Notes: generated by a model not told the origin, from the letters alone. A stretch of DNA of 64,000 nucleotides from Eubacteriales bacterium SKADARSKE-1 (GCA_030920305.1 JARLUB010000003.1:92005-156004), one strand, 5' to 3'. Counted from the first letter of the stretch, positions 35,971-45,820 are shown. Numbers and translations: made by a program.

Positions 35971-37326
35971 TTGAAGAATAAAATCATTAAAAAAGCTTTA
36001 TGTTTCACTTTATTGTTTAGTACGATATTTAGCACATTATCACCGACAACAAATGTTTTTGCTGATGAAACAGTTGATAGCGTAAGCACAAGTGAAGTTG
36101 GTTATTTAGGACAAGAAAAAGACTTATTATTTCGTAATTTTCAAGTTTTATTAGGATTTGAAATGATACATGGAACATTTAATTATGCGTTAGACGAGGC
36201 GAGGGCTTTATACAAATATGTAAAAAATTATATTAATAATTACATAAATATAAAATATAAAGGCTATAAACCTTTAAGGGAAGCTAAAATAGAACTGGAA
36301 AAGATCTGTAACAATAGTTCTCAAATAAAAGTATATGGACAAGATAAAGCAAAACGTCAGATGCTTCCTGTAGTTATGAACACCTTATACAACGTTGAGC
36401 ACATGAACAAAGGTGATATTTTAGGTAGAGAAAAAATTGGGAATGTCATATATATGATAGGTCCTTCGGGTGTCGGCAAAACAACAATGGCAAAGGCAAT
36501 AGCTGCGGCTATATTAAAGCACCCTGAAAAAACAAGCATTTTAATAGATACCAGCGCAATAAACAGCAGATATCCTTTAGCCGATCAGTTATTTAAAACT
36601 ATAGAGGTAAAAAACGTAGGAAAAGATAAAAGACTCTTAAGTGAATACGACAATGGAGTAAACACTACCGAAGAGGAATGCATCGTTCTGGACCATATAA
36701 TGCATTGGTATGAGGCTGTTGTAATTATTGACGATTATGACAAAATGAAAAGACTTAGTAATAAAGATTCTTTTATTGAAAATCCTCATGATTTATATGA
36801 TGAGTTTGCTTGCAGAAAGGACGATAAGTCTGCAGATGAAGTTATGAAATCAATTTCGGATACAGGCAAATACAGGGTCTCCAACACAGAAATTGACTGT
36901 AGCAAGACTTTATTTATTATCACTACCAATGAAAGCCGTGAAGAGCTTGAAAGTAACTTTGGAATAGATGGTCAAAAAGGTGGTGGTGCTCAACGTTTAA
37001 ATATAATAGAGTTTAGCTATTTAAGCTTAGAAGATTGCAAAAAGATTGTTAAAGAAACTATTGAAGAAACAAAAAAAGAATTAACTGACCAAATGGGTGA
37101 CTTCAAGATCAAAGATTTTTATATGGATGAAGAAAATATAGACAAAATTTCTAAGTGTATTTTTGAAGATAAAATTTCGCAGGGAAGATTGAAAAGAATA
37201 TTAAGAAGAGAAATATTATCTTTGTTCACAGCTAATATAGGAAATGAAGAAGGAAAACAATTTAGAGTCACATTCGAAGAATCACCAGATACCAATTTTG
37301 GAAGGTTTATTAAAATAGAAGTATAA
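35971..37326 (+). CDS. AAA+ ATPase (ClpB/torsin-like) with Sec signal peptide
   Basis: 451 residues, TTG start after AGAGGTG. Residues 1-31 are a signal peptide (cleavage after VFA). A linker with helices leads to a single AAA+ domain: VYGQDKAK (121-128, as in torsin/ClpB), Walker A GPSGVGKT (164-171), Walker B VVIIDDYDKM with Asp254-Asp255 where DE is expected, sensor 1 TTN (Asn320), an arginine-finger-like AQRLNIIEF (Arg342) and a sensor-2 region QGRLKRI near 404. No second membrane helix is obvious, so the domain may be exported. It lies 21 bases after the ABC permease gene and is probably in the same operon. Confidence 0.75.
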   Translation: MKNKIIKKALCFTLLFSTIFSTLSPTTNVFADETVDSVSTSEVGYLGQEKDLLFRNFQVLLGFEMIHGTFNYALDEARALYKYVKNYINNYINIKYKGYKPLREAKIELEKICNNSSQIKVYGQDKAKRQMLPVVMNTLYNVEHMNKGDILGREKIGNVIYMIGPSGVGKTTMAKAIAAAILKHPEKTSILIDTSAINSRYPLADQLFKTIEVKNVGKDKRLLSEYDNGVNTTEEECIVLDHIMHWYEAVVIIDDYDKMKRLSNKDSFIENPHDLYDEFACRKDDKSADEVMKSISDTGKYRVSNTEIDCSKTLFIITTNESREELESNFGIDGQKGGGAQRLNIIEFSYLSLEDCKKIVKETIEETKKELTDQMGDFKIKDFYMDEENIDKISKCIFEDKISQGRLKRILRREILSLFTANIGNEEGKQFRVTFEESPDTNFGRFIKIEV

Positions 37327-37348
37327 AAACGTCATAGTAGGGGATTTT

Positions 37349-39336
37349 ATGAAAAAAATTTTAAAGAAAATACTAAGTATTGTAATAATTGTTTGTTTTA
37401 TTTTAAGCATGCCACTTTCTTCCCAAGCAAGTGCTCAAGGAGTAGGAATGCTTCTTTGGGGAATAGCAACCAGTATAAGCTATAAACTAATTGAGACCGG
37501 AGAAAGTGCCTACAAAAGTTTTTCAAAAGAACGTGCTAATGCGAAAGAGGACCAAGAAAAGCAGACCTATAAAGGATTTAACCCATTAACTTTATCAAAA
37601 GAAAATTTGGAAAAAGTTGCTCAAGGTATATCAGAGATAGAAGTATATGGACAAGAAAAGGCCAAAGAACAATGTTTACCACTTGTTATGACTAATTTGT
37701 ATAATATAAAAAATTCTGAAAATGCTGACAGTAGTAAAAAAATGCAAGGAGGCAATATCTTATATATGGTTGGACCTTCAGGAGTAGGAAAAACCATGAT
37801 GGCAGAAGCAATAGCACATGCAGTTTTAAAGCATCCTGAAAAGACTCTCTTATCAATAAATCCAGGAGATATAAGTAAAAAATATACTTTAGCTGATCAG
37901 CTTTTTAGAACGGTAGATATAAAAACTATAGGAAAAAATAAACAAGATAATGAAGATAACAATGGTATCAATAACTTAGAAGGAGAAGCTAATGTTTTAA
38001 GGCATATATTAGATTGGGGCGCGAATCAGTTGTAATTCTTAACGATTATGAGAAAATGAAACGTGCAACCAATAAAGATGCAGTGTTTGATACTATGGAT
38101 GTAGGCGATGAAATGCCTGGCATAAAAAGTGATGATAAATCTGCCGATGAAATTATAAAATCTATTGCTGAAACAGGAAAATATATGGTATCTAACACAG
38201 AGGTTGACTGCAGTAAAACATTATTTATTATAACTACAAATGAAAAAAAGGAAGACCTTATAAAAAATTTTGGTATTGATGGTCAAAAAGGTGGAGGAAG
38301 TCAACGTATTGATATTATAGAGTTTGATGATTTAAATATAAATGATTATAAACAAATTGTCGCTAAACTGGTAAAAGAGGTTAAAGATGAATTAACATAT
38401 TATCTGCGTGATATGAAACTGGCAAATATCACTATAGATGATACTAGTCAAGAAAAGTTGGCTTTTGACTTGTTAAATGATAAAGTTAATCGTGGGCGCT
38501 CATTTAATAAGGCAAAAAAACATATATTAAATTTGTTTACATCGCATATAGGGGAAGACTATGGGGATGAATATCAAATTTCATATAAAAGCACTGATAC
38601 ACCAGGCGAAATAGGAGAGTTTTTAAGAACAAAAATTGATACAAGTATACCTAAAGATGAAACGTGTGTAAGTCCCTTAACACTATTTTCCGATGATATT
38701 AAAGGGCCTATGTTTTTTAAAAATCCATGTGTATGTGCGGATTGTTCTTCGGTACTTATAAAGTATGAAGATTTATTTGAAGCCGTAAATAACTTTGACT
38801 GTGAACATGGCGCAGAAAAATCAAGTTTTTTTTCGCGTGCTTTATCTCGTATGACTGGAGGACTTATAGGGAAAAGTGAAACATACATTGAGTTTGAATA
38901 TAAAGTTTTAAGAAGACAATATTGTCTTGGAAGTAAAATAGTGTCTCCTGAACTCATCTATAATCAAAAAGGAAAAGATTTTATATCTGAATATATTGCA
39001 TCTCTTTCTAAAAAGGCTTTTAATTCTGAAATAAAACAAGAAGAATTCAAACACTTTCTTGATAAATTTCATAAGGAGCTTTTAGCACAAGTATACTATA
39101 CAAAAATTTTAGAAGAATTTTATAAAAAATTAGAAGGTAAAAAATATGAAGGAAATAACTATTTAAAAGTTACTTATGATAAAGATTTAAAAGAGCCCGA
39201 GACTTATATAGATGTAAATTTTTTGAAAGAGGAAGCAGAGAAAATAGATTTAGATTATAGAACAAAAAATAATTTTTTTGAGTTGAAGGAGTACTTAATG
39301 ATTTTACTAGGCATAAAAGATGAGGATAATAAATAA
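37349..39336 (+). pseudogene. Second leader-bearing AAA+ ATPase, interrupted by a frameshift
   Basis: A paralog of the preceding gene. Frame 1 (37349-38035) gives a signal peptide (ending SQASA), VYGQEKAK, Walker A GPSGVGKT and stops shortly after HILDWG. Frame 2 continues from about 38016 with ESVVILNDYEKMKR (Walker B with Asn-Asp in place of Asp-Glu), TTN sensor 1 and SQRIDIIEF, and then about 230 further residues that include two Cys pairs (CVCADCSS). The joint is at a GGGG run (38016-38019); one more G would restore the frame. Joined length is about 660 residues, with a C-terminal extension absent from the paralog. It is either recently broken or rescued. Confidence 0.7.
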
Positions 39337-39427
39337 ACGCTTGAGACTGTGAGGGTTTGATGTAAGTAATAGAATGGCATAGTTATTTAGTCACTTCATT
39401 TATAACTATTTTGTATAAGAAAAAGCT

Positions 39428-39463
39428 AAGCAATATATTTATAAATATATTGCTTGTTTTTTA
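39428..39463 (+). terminator. Terminator of the ABC/AAA+ operon
   Basis: A perfect 28-base palindrome (AAGCAATATATTTA and its complement) followed directly by GTTTTTT. Confidence 0.7.
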
Positions 39464-40113
39464 CAAAAATATTAATTGAATATTAACGATAAGTTTATAA
39501 ATTTCTGTATTTATCATTAATCTTGACAAAAACCTTCGGATTAATAAAAAAGTGAGCGCTAAAACAAATGAATACCTAAAGATGTGTTGACCCTTGCATT
39601 TTAGGTGCTGAAGTCTTGATGGGTGCTAGGCAAAAATTAATTAAACTTATACAGTGATATTTTTATAAATTTAAAATCAAAATCCAATTTTTACAGTACA
39701 TTTTATAGGCCTTTATTCTAAATACTGTAAAAATGGAACTTTGAATTTGCGAAGGAAGTAATTTTTCGTATTATCTTAATTTTTAATTTTGAAAGAAGTC
39801 TATTATATGGTTTCTCGGCTTTTAGGTAAGTGTTTCCTCCTTTTATAAAATCAAATACTCTTCTTCTGAATTTTTTATGATAACTCATACTTTTATTTTA
39901 TCATTTTATGTTCTGCTTTTAAATCGCTTTGACTATAAGAGACAGACAAAAACAATTAATTGCATCTAATCGCAATTAATTGTTTTCTACACAGTCAGGA
40001 AGCTTTATTTAGTCAAAAATCAATCAAAATTTCTTCAGAAATGATGTTAAAATACATGTTGAAATGTGGAATAAAAAAGAATATTATGGAATCAAATGAA
40101 GGGGGATTGATTT
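39464..40113. other. Intergenic region with IS630 scar
   Basis: Apart from the IS630 OrfA remnant listed separately, only an 11-bp inverted repeat is seen (TTTTTACAGTA at 39688-39698 and TACTGTAAAAA at 39723-39733). It lies at the end of the OrfA remnant and could be part of the insertion-sequence terminus. An A/G-rich ribosome site precedes 40114. Confidence 0.4.
39718..39888 (-). pseudogene. IS630-family OrfA remnant
   Basis: The minus strand starts ATG and encodes MSYHKKFRRRVFDFIKGGNT, the IS630 OrfA N-terminus, then loses homology after about 25 residues and ends at a stop. Its upstream flank (about 39890-39945) matches the flank of the IS630 remnant near 19985-20035, so both derive from the same element. 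Confidence 0.7.
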
Positions 40114-40782
40114 ATGAAAAAGCCAAGCACTTTACCGGGAATGATAACGACGTTAATTGGCTTTGCCTTGCTTATTTATAGTATTTCGCTAGGTGGGGTG
40201 GTATAGGCTGGGGCATACTTGCATTTATCTTAATAATAACGGGTGGGAAATTGTGGTCTGCTGAATTGAAAGCTCTGTCATTATACAATAAAAAACAAAC
40301 CATACTTAACAAACAAAAATTGTTTCTAGAAGAAAATAAAATGAATGAAGACCTGATAATAAATATAAATAATTATAGAAAATTTTGTATTGATAAGGAG
40401 AAAAAAGTATATTATTTTACTCCATGCTTAAGAAAAGCTGAATTCGGATTACATAGTTTAGATACCGTTCAAGCCGTATCGCTATCCGAGAATAATAACT
40501 TAATCGTATGATATAAACAATCCATCGGTAATAATTGAACTTTTGGATTTTCCTATAAATAGAGCTACCGAATCCTATAAACAGGTAGCAGAGGTTGCAG
40601 AAAAAATATATGCAACTATCAAAAGCTATATTACGGTTAATCGGGAGACCACAAAAATAGCAGTTCAGCATTCTGTAAGCGATGAGTCCGATCAACTACA
40701 CAAGTTAAAAGAACTTTTTGACGACAAAATCATAACCGAAGAAGAGTTTGATGCAAAGAAAAAACAGCTATTGGGCATATAA
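40114..40782 (+). pseudogene. Membrane protein with SHOCT domain, two frameshifts
   Basis: ATG at 40114 follows AAGGGGG. The first frame encodes MKKPSTLPGMITTLIGFALL and a membrane helix, ending at TAG 40203. A shift at the GGTGGGGTGG run continues as IGWGILAFILIITGGKLW and about 95 more residues. A second shift at about 40505 leads to NPSVIIELLDFPINRATESY and a C-terminal SHOCT domain (KLKELFDDKIITEEEFDAKK). SHOCT domains are short oligomerisation helices at the ends of bacterial membrane proteins. The gene is otherwise complete, so the damage is recent or an artefact. Confidence 0.6.
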
Positions 40783-41080
40783 CGCTTATTTCTTCTGCTA
40801 TCTAAAAAGTACTGTAGATAAAATGGAGAGTAAAACCAGGTGCCGATTCAGGCATCTCTTGAATTTGTGCTACTATTAGTCAGCCAAGATTGAAAACGAA
40901 GCCACGAGTATAATCTAAATTCATAAATTGGGGTAGAATTTAAGAGGATTTTGTTTATACAAACTTCAGTAATATCTAATAAGATTTAAATCAGAAAGTA
41001 GGGAGTCAAAAATAAACGTTTACATCCAAATTTTTGAGCAAGTGCATATATTTTTGTGCCCTTTTTGACGTTTACATATT
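40783..41080 (-). pseudogene. IS630-family transposase C-terminal remnant
   Basis: Continuing on the minus strand from KNIVYVDGTDMDIYI (about 41130-41090, resembling the first DDE strand of IS630) there are KKGTKIYALAQKFGCKR-like segments and finally FMNLDYTRGFVFNLG at about 40880-40925, the usual C-terminus. Stops and frameshifts interrupt it. The plus strand shows no gene here. Confidence 0.5.
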
Positions 41081-41081
41081 T

Positions 41082-41270
41082 TCATACAAGTATGTATATA
41101 TCCATATCGGTTCCATCAACATACACGATATTTTTCCTTGAAACTTTGCCCGTTTCTCTTATTTCTTCTATATTTATAGTTGGTGTGCTACATTCAGCAT
41201 ATGAAATTATATTGGCACACTGAGCCAAAGTTAAAATTATTAAAAATATTGATATTAGTTTTTTCATCAA
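41082..41270 (-). pseudogene. 5' stump of the 314-residue exported protein gene, joined to IS630 sequence
   Basis: The first 36 residues (signal peptide MKKLISIFLIILTLAQCANI and SYAECSTPTINIEEI) are nearly identical to the start of the intact gene at 62672-63616. After GAAGAAAT the frame runs into RETGKVSRKNIVYVDGTDM, which is insertion-sequence DNA. The upstream flank is also shared with that gene. An 18-bp perfect inverted repeat (41143-41160 and 41369-41386) surrounds the stump. Confidence 0.8.
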
Positions 41271-41405
41271 TTTATAGATCCTTTATGTTAAATTTTAGGT
41301 AAGTAAGTACGATTGACCTGATTATATTAAATCCAGTTTAACATCAACCGACAAATAGAGGAAGTAATAAGAGAAACGGGCAAAGTATTCAATTTAAATA
41401 ATTTG

Positions 41406-41518
41406 CAATAAGACAAGTCAAAAAAATTAAAAATAACACAAGACTTGTGTAGACAATATCTAAATCTAGCTCTTAATAATGCTCTTTCAACTTGCCTTAA
41501 ACTGTTTTGAGTATATTT
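41406..41518. repeat. Direct repeat, left copy flanking the ars operon
   Basis: About 113 bases nearly identical to 46399-46511, in the same orientation. Internally it contains TAACACAAGACTTGTGTAGA, a self-complementary stretch (CACAAGACTTGTG). The third copy lies inverted at 62484-62571, between the AAA+ gene and the 314-residue gene, which shows the original uninterrupted arrangement. Confidence 0.8.
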
Positions 41519-41686
41519 CACTCGCACAAGTGTCAAACTCACAAAACCAATTTAAAGGAGCATTGTATCCTTTTACTATTTTTACAATTGTTTTAGTTGA
41601 TATTAAAGTACTGTATCGTTCATAATTAGACAATAAAATCTTTAGATATTCCCAAGTCTTTAAAAAATGCCTTCCAACATTGGTTA

Positions 41687-43420
41687 TTATAAATTTTTTA
41701 ATTTTTCACTTGCAACATCGTCAGTATGCCACGCAATTACTGCAAAGTTGCCATTTGAATGTTCATCAACTTTGTTAATCCACTGGATTTCATTGCTTGC
41801 CTTTGCAGAAAGAAGTTTATTTGTAGTTCCTGTTTTATAAAGTGATGAATTTATTACCCACCATTTTGTCGGAATATTTGCACGTTTTAAGTCTTCTTCA
41901 AGGCGCATGGCTTCATATACCGGGGTTGTTTCGGCAAGAGTTACAATTATAACCTCAGTTTCGTCTGAGCGCAAACGAGGTAATAGTTTTTTTACTGAAT
42001 CCGGAATATTACCTTGGGTTCGTTTTACTTCTTTATGATAGCTCTGAGTTGAGTCTAAAAGTAACAGAGTGTGGCCGGTTGGTGCGGTGTCTATAACCAC
42101 GATTTGCTCATCTGCCTTTTCTACAATCTGAGAAAATGCTCTAAAAACAGCAATTTCTTGAGTGCATGGAGAACGCAAATCTTCCTCAACATATGCGATA
42201 TCTTCATCATTCATGGTTTCACAAGCTTTTGTTAATACCTCTTCTTGATACTTTTTAAGTTCTTTTTTCTCATAAATATGGCTCATTGTAATACCGCTAT
42301 TTTCGTCTATTACAAATTTTAAGTGTGCTGCTGGGTCAGTTGTTGTTAGATGAACCTTTTTGCCTTTCTCAGCTAAACCCATAGCAATTGCAGCTGCAAT
42401 TGTAGTTTTACCGACGCCGCCCTTACCCATTGTGAAAATTACCTTTTTATTTGTTTTGTCAAGGTCTTCAATTATAGCTTTAAGACTCGGAAAAATATTT
42501 GCATTTATTTTTTCTTTGCTTATAGTTTCACTATCTTTAATCAAAAGATTTCTGATGTTATCAAGCCCCATAATATTATAAGCTCTAAGCGGAACCATAT
42601 AAGTTTTAATTGCTTTTAAGCCTTCTGGCACAATGCCCAATGCTTTCTGTTGCTTTTGATAGAGATTTTCTGAAATTTCATCATCATGAGAAGTAAGTAC
42701 ACCATTAATCACTAAAATTTGATTATTAACACCAATGTCTGAGAGCTCTTTTGATGCTCTGTTAGCTTCTTTTAATGGTGATGTTTCCGGCCTTGACACA
42801 AGAATTAGCGTTGTAAGGTTTTTATCTGAAAGCGTTGCTACTGCTTTTTTGTAAATCTCTTTTTTACTTTCAAGCCCTGAAAGTTGGCCAAGGCACGACG
42901 CACCCTGTGTGCTTTCGCTTATAAAATTACTCCAAGCAGACGGAAGCTGCAACATTCTTAAAGTATGACCTGTTGGTGCTGTGTCAAAAATAATATAATC
43001 AAAATCGTTTTGAAATTTTTCATCAGTTATAAAATTTGAAAACTCATTAAATGCAGCAATCTCCACTGTACACGAACCAGAAAGCTGCTCTTCCATATTA
43101 CTAATAACAGAATCAGGGAGCTTACCACGATACAGTGCAATTACGCTTTCTCTGTATTCTGCTGCAGCTTCTATCGGATCAAGGTTAGCAACAATTAAAT
43201 TTGGAACATCTTTAATTTCAACACCTTTATTATTAAGTTTCGTACAAAAAACGTCCTGTAGATTTGATGCGGGGTCAGTGCTTATTAAAAGTACTTTTTT
43301 GCCTTTGTCAGCAAGAGTAATAGCGGTAGAACATGCAACAGAAGTTTTCCCAACGCCACCTTTTCCTGTATAAAAAAGATATTTAGTTAAGGTTATAGCT
43401 GATGGATTAAAAATTTTCAT
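41687..43420 (-). CDS. arsA: Arsenite-translocating ATPase, tandem-domain
   Basis: The start is at ATG 43420, which overlaps the arsD stop (TAATG) and follows GGAGG (frame open to 43441). The 577-residue protein has two P-loop halves, YTGKGGVGKTS near residue 23 and FTMGKGGVGKTT near 335, with matching FDTAPTGHTLRMLQLP and VIDTAPTGHTLLLLDS motifs. The Cys-containing LSGSCTVEIAAF and LRSPCTQEIAVF segments correspond to the As(III)-binding cysteines. It works in the cytosol with the Acr3 carrier and receives As(III) from ArsD. Full length and undamaged. Confidence 0.9.
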   Translation of the reverse strand: MKIFNPSAITLTKYLFYTGKGGVGKTSVACSTAITLADKGKKVLLISTDPASNLQDVFCTKLNNKGVEIKDVPNLIVANLDPIEAAAEYRESVIALYRGKLPDSVISNMEEQLSGSCTVEIAAFNEFSNFITDEKFQNDFDYIIFDTAPTGHTLRMLQLPSAWSNFISESTQGASCLGQLSGLESKKEIYKKAVATLSDKNLTTLILVSRPETSPLKEANRASKELSDIGVNNQILVINGVLTSHDDEISENLYQKQQKALGIVPEGLKAIKTYMVPLRAYNIMGLDNIRNLLIKDSETISKEKINANIFPSLKAIIEDLDKTNKKVIFTMGKGGVGKTTIAAAIAMGLAEKGKKVHLTTTDPAAHLKFVIDENSGITMSHIYEKKELKKYQEEVLTKACETMNDEDIAYVEEDLRSPCTQEIAVFRAFSQIVEKADEQIVVIDTAPTGHTLLLLDSTQSYHKEVKRTQGNIPDSVKKLLPRLRSDETEVIIVTLAETTPVYEAMRLEEDLKRANIPTKWWVINSSLYKTGTTNKLLSAKASNEIQWINKVDEHSNGNFAVIAWHTDDVASEKLKNL

Positions 43421-44085
43421 TAACAGCAACCTCCATTGCAATCACAAGAATCACTTTTACAATTGCAACTGGGTTTTTTATCTATTAAATTTTTTGGCAA
43501 ATTCAAAAGTTTTATAATTTCTTCATTTGTTGGATATCTACCGGAAATTACAATCTTTCCGTTTAACAAAATTACAGGTAATTTTTCGACACCGTTGTTG
43601 TTTATAAAGTCATTTACAACTTTATTGTTTACGAATTTCATTGGTGCACTGCTCAAGTTAAATCTTTTAACTACAACACCATTCTTTTTCAAAGTATTAA
43701 GAACAGTAGAAATTCTTAAAAGTTCTGGATTTATGCTAACTCCACATAATCCGGTATCACAACACATAGCCGGCTCAAAAATTTCCATATTTAGATTATT
43801 CTTATTATCCATAGAACTGCAACCTCCACATGAATTAATTGTTTTTTTATCACTATTGTCTCCAAAATAGGTAATAGCATTTGTTGGGCAACTATTGCCA
43901 CAACCGTGACATCCTTCCACACAGTTATCTGGATTTACCACTTTAGGTTTATTGTCCAAACCAAGTTGATAGACTCTTCTTTTACATTTTTTAATACATG
44001 CCATACAGCCAATACATTTATCGTAATTAACAACAGGATACCAATTTTTACTCATCTTAAACACCATATGCCCTTCTTTATACAC
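43420..44085 (-). CDS. arsD: Ferredoxin-ArsD fusion, arsenic metallochaperone
   Basis: 221 residues from a possible GTG start; ATG codons at residues 7 and 11 are alternatives, and the ribosome site GAAGGG does not decide. Residues ~15-75 carry two 4Fe-4S motifs (CIGCMACIKKCKR and CVEGCHGCGNSCP). After a CGGC linker the ArsD domain follows: MEIFEPAMCCDTGLCGVSIN with the essential Cys pair and third Cys, then PVILLNGKIVISGRYP, and a Cys-rich tail ending CNGGCC. ArsD hands As(III) to ArsA. The fused ferredoxin could supply electrons for thiol or arsenic reduction. Confidence 0.8.
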   Translation of the reverse strand: MYKEGHMVFKMSKNWYPVVNYDKCIGCMACIKKCKRRVYQLGLDNKPKVVNPDNCVEGCHGCGNSCPTNAITYFGDNSDKKTINSCGGCSSMDNKNNLNMEIFEPAMCCDTGLCGVSINPELLRISTVLNTLKKNGVVVKRFNLSSAPMKFVNNKVVNDFINNNGVEKLPVILLNGKIVISGRYPTNEEIIKLLNLPKNLIDKKPSCNCKSDSCDCNGGCC

Positions 44086-44145
44086 AAACTATATAAAAAA
44101 CAGTTATTGTGTCTGCGGATAGGCTTTTTTCTTTACTTTCAAAAT

Positions 44146-45192
44146 TTATTTTGGAAACCATTTTCTAGTATTATTCGCAATTTTAACTAATATAAGCATC
44201 ACAGGTACCTCCACAAGTACACCAACAATTGTAGCAAGGGCAACAGGTGAGGTTGTTCCAAATACTGCAATTGCAACTGCAACTGCTAACTCGAAGAAGT
44301 TTGAAGCACCAATCATTCCTGCTGGAGCAGCTACATCATATGGCAACTTTAACACCTTGCAAGCGATGTAAGCTATAAAGAAAATCAGGAATGTTTGAAG
44401 TATTAGCGGAACAGATATTAATAAAATATGGATTGGGTTACTTAAAATTACATCTCCCTGAAAAGAAAAGATAATTACTAAAGTTAGGAGTAAGCCTATA
44501 ACTGTAGTGTTATCAAATTTTTTAACAAATGTATTCTCAAAGTAATCTAAACCTCTTTTTCTAGTAACAATCGTTCTGCTTACAATTCCTCCAACAAGCG
44601 GAATAACCACAAATAGTACTACCGACAAAACCAAAGTATCCCAAGGAACAGAAATATCGGAAACACCAAGCAAAAATTTTACAATAGGTACAAACGCTAT
44701 GAGAATAATTAAATCATTTGTTGCAACTTGAATAACTGTATATGCTGGATTTCCTTTGGTTAAATGGCTCCAAACAAAGACCATTGCAGTACATGGAGCA
44801 GCACCAAGCAAAATAGCTCCTGCTAGATAATCTTTTGCAAGCTTTGTTGGAATCAAATCCTTAAAAATTACGTAGAAGAATAACGATGCAATAAAAAACA
44901 TAGTAAACGGTTTTATAATCCAGTTGGTTACCCATGTAACGAATAACCCTTTTGGATTTTTTCCCACACTCTCAATACTTTTGAAATCAACTTTCATCAT
45001 CATTGGATAGATCATTAGCCAGATTAAAATGGCAATTGGAATTGACACATTAGCGTATTCAAATTTTCCCAAGAATTCAGGGATACCCGGTATAAATTTA
45101 CCAATCAAAATTCCTATTGCCATACAAGCAATAACCCAAACTGTTAAATATTTTTGAAAAAATTTAATACCTTCAGTTTTTTGCTGGATCAT
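44146..45192 (-). CDS. acr3: Arsenite efflux carrier, ACR3 family
   Basis: The start is ATG 45192, preceded by AAGGGGG, giving MIQQKTEG (the frame extends to 45240). 348 residues with ten membrane helices. Family motifs include GAAPCTAMVFVWSHLTKGNP with the essential Cys, NDLIILIAFVPIV and GASNFFELAVAVAIAVFG. It exports As(OH)3 across the membrane, driven by the proton gradient and, with ArsA, by ATP. Part of the arsR-acr3-arsD-arsA operon. Confidence 0.92.
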   Translation of the reverse strand: MIQQKTEGIKFFQKYLTVWVIACMAIGILIGKFIPGIPEFLGKFEYANVSIPIAILIWLMIYPMMMKVDFKSIESVGKNPKGLFVTWVTNWIIKPFTMFFIASLFFYVIFKDLIPTKLAKDYLAGAILLGAAPCTAMVFVWSHLTKGNPAYTVIQVATNDLIILIAFVPIVKFLLGVSDISVPWDTLVLSVVLFVVIPLVGGIVSRTIVTRKRGLDYFENTFVKKFDNTTVIGLLLTLVIIFSFQGDVILSNPIHILLISVPLILQTFLIFFIAYIACKVLKLPYDVAAPAGMIGASNFFELAVAVAIAVFGTTSPVALATIVGVLVEVPVMLILVKIANNTRKWFPK

Positions 45193-45366
45193 AAACAATA
45201 CCCCCTTAAAGTAATTGATAAAAGTGGATAATTTGGACACAATTTTTTACTGTAGCACATAATTTGAAAATACAAAAATTCGTCTAAGATGGATTGCTTA
45301 TTAAGATCGTTAAATAGAAATTTTTCTATGTATTAGATAAAAAATGAATTGTTCTAATAAGAACTA

Positions 45367-45690
45367 TTACTTAAGTTTATTATTCAAATGCTTATGACAT
45401 ATACAATCTGATTTATTAGAAGTTAACGTCTTAAGCCCACAATAAAATTCATCAAGGTTTTCATTATTAAGTGAATAGTATGCCCATTTTCCATCGCGCC
45501 TAGTATTCACAATACCTGCATTTGCTAAAATTTGCATATCGTGGGAAAGTGTAGGTTGCGTAATATTAAACTCTTCTAAAATTCTGCAAGCACATAATTC
45601 TCCGCAAGAAAGCATATCCACAATGCGAAGCCGCTTTGGGTCAGCTAGTACTTTTAAGATTTTAGAATACCTAATATACTTTTCTTCCAT
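45367..45690 (-). CDS. arsR: Arsenic-responsive repressor, ArsR family
   Basis: Start at ATG 45690 (MEEKYIRY) or 45699; GTGAGATGA lies just upstream, with better spacing for 45690. About 107 residues with the winged-helix core VLADPKRLRIVDMLSCGELC and CRILEEFNITQPTLSHDM. The ELCACRILE motif is the ELCVCDL-type As(III) site on the DNA-binding helix, and a C-terminal Cys pair (CICH) may add a ligand. It is the first gene of the operon and would repress it until As(III) binds. Confidence 0.9.
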   Translation of the reverse strand: MEEKYIRYSKILKVLADPKRLRIVDMLSCGELCACRILEEFNITQPTLSHDMQILANAGIVNTRRDGKWAYYSLNNENLDEFYCGLKTLTSNKSDCICHKHLNNKLK

Positions 45691-45701
45691 ATAATTCATC
45701 T

Positions 45702-45755
45702 CACATAGATTTTTTTCTATATGCTCATTGTATGTAGAAATTATAAATGTGTCAA
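45702..45755 (-). promoter_or_regulatory. ars operon promoter and ArsR operator
   Basis: On the minus strand TTGACA (45755-45750) and TACAAT (45732-45727) are 17 bases apart, a near-consensus promoter. A dyad CATATAGA-N6-TCTATGTG (45723-45702, one mismatch) lies just downstream of the -10 box and before the arsR start, as expected for an ArsR operator. Confidence 0.7.
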
Positions 45756-45763
45756 TAACAAAG

Positions 45764-45797
45764 AATCCATAAAGTAATTACTTTACGGACTCTAAAC
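45764..45797 (-). terminator. Terminator after the cupin gene
   Basis: GAGTCCGTAAAGTAAT pairs with ATTACTTTATGGATTC (one mismatch). On the minus strand it is followed by TTTGTTATT. It insulates the cupin gene from the ars promoter. Confidence 0.65.
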
Positions 45798-45820
45798 ATA
45801 TATTAATTTTATTGGTTGAT

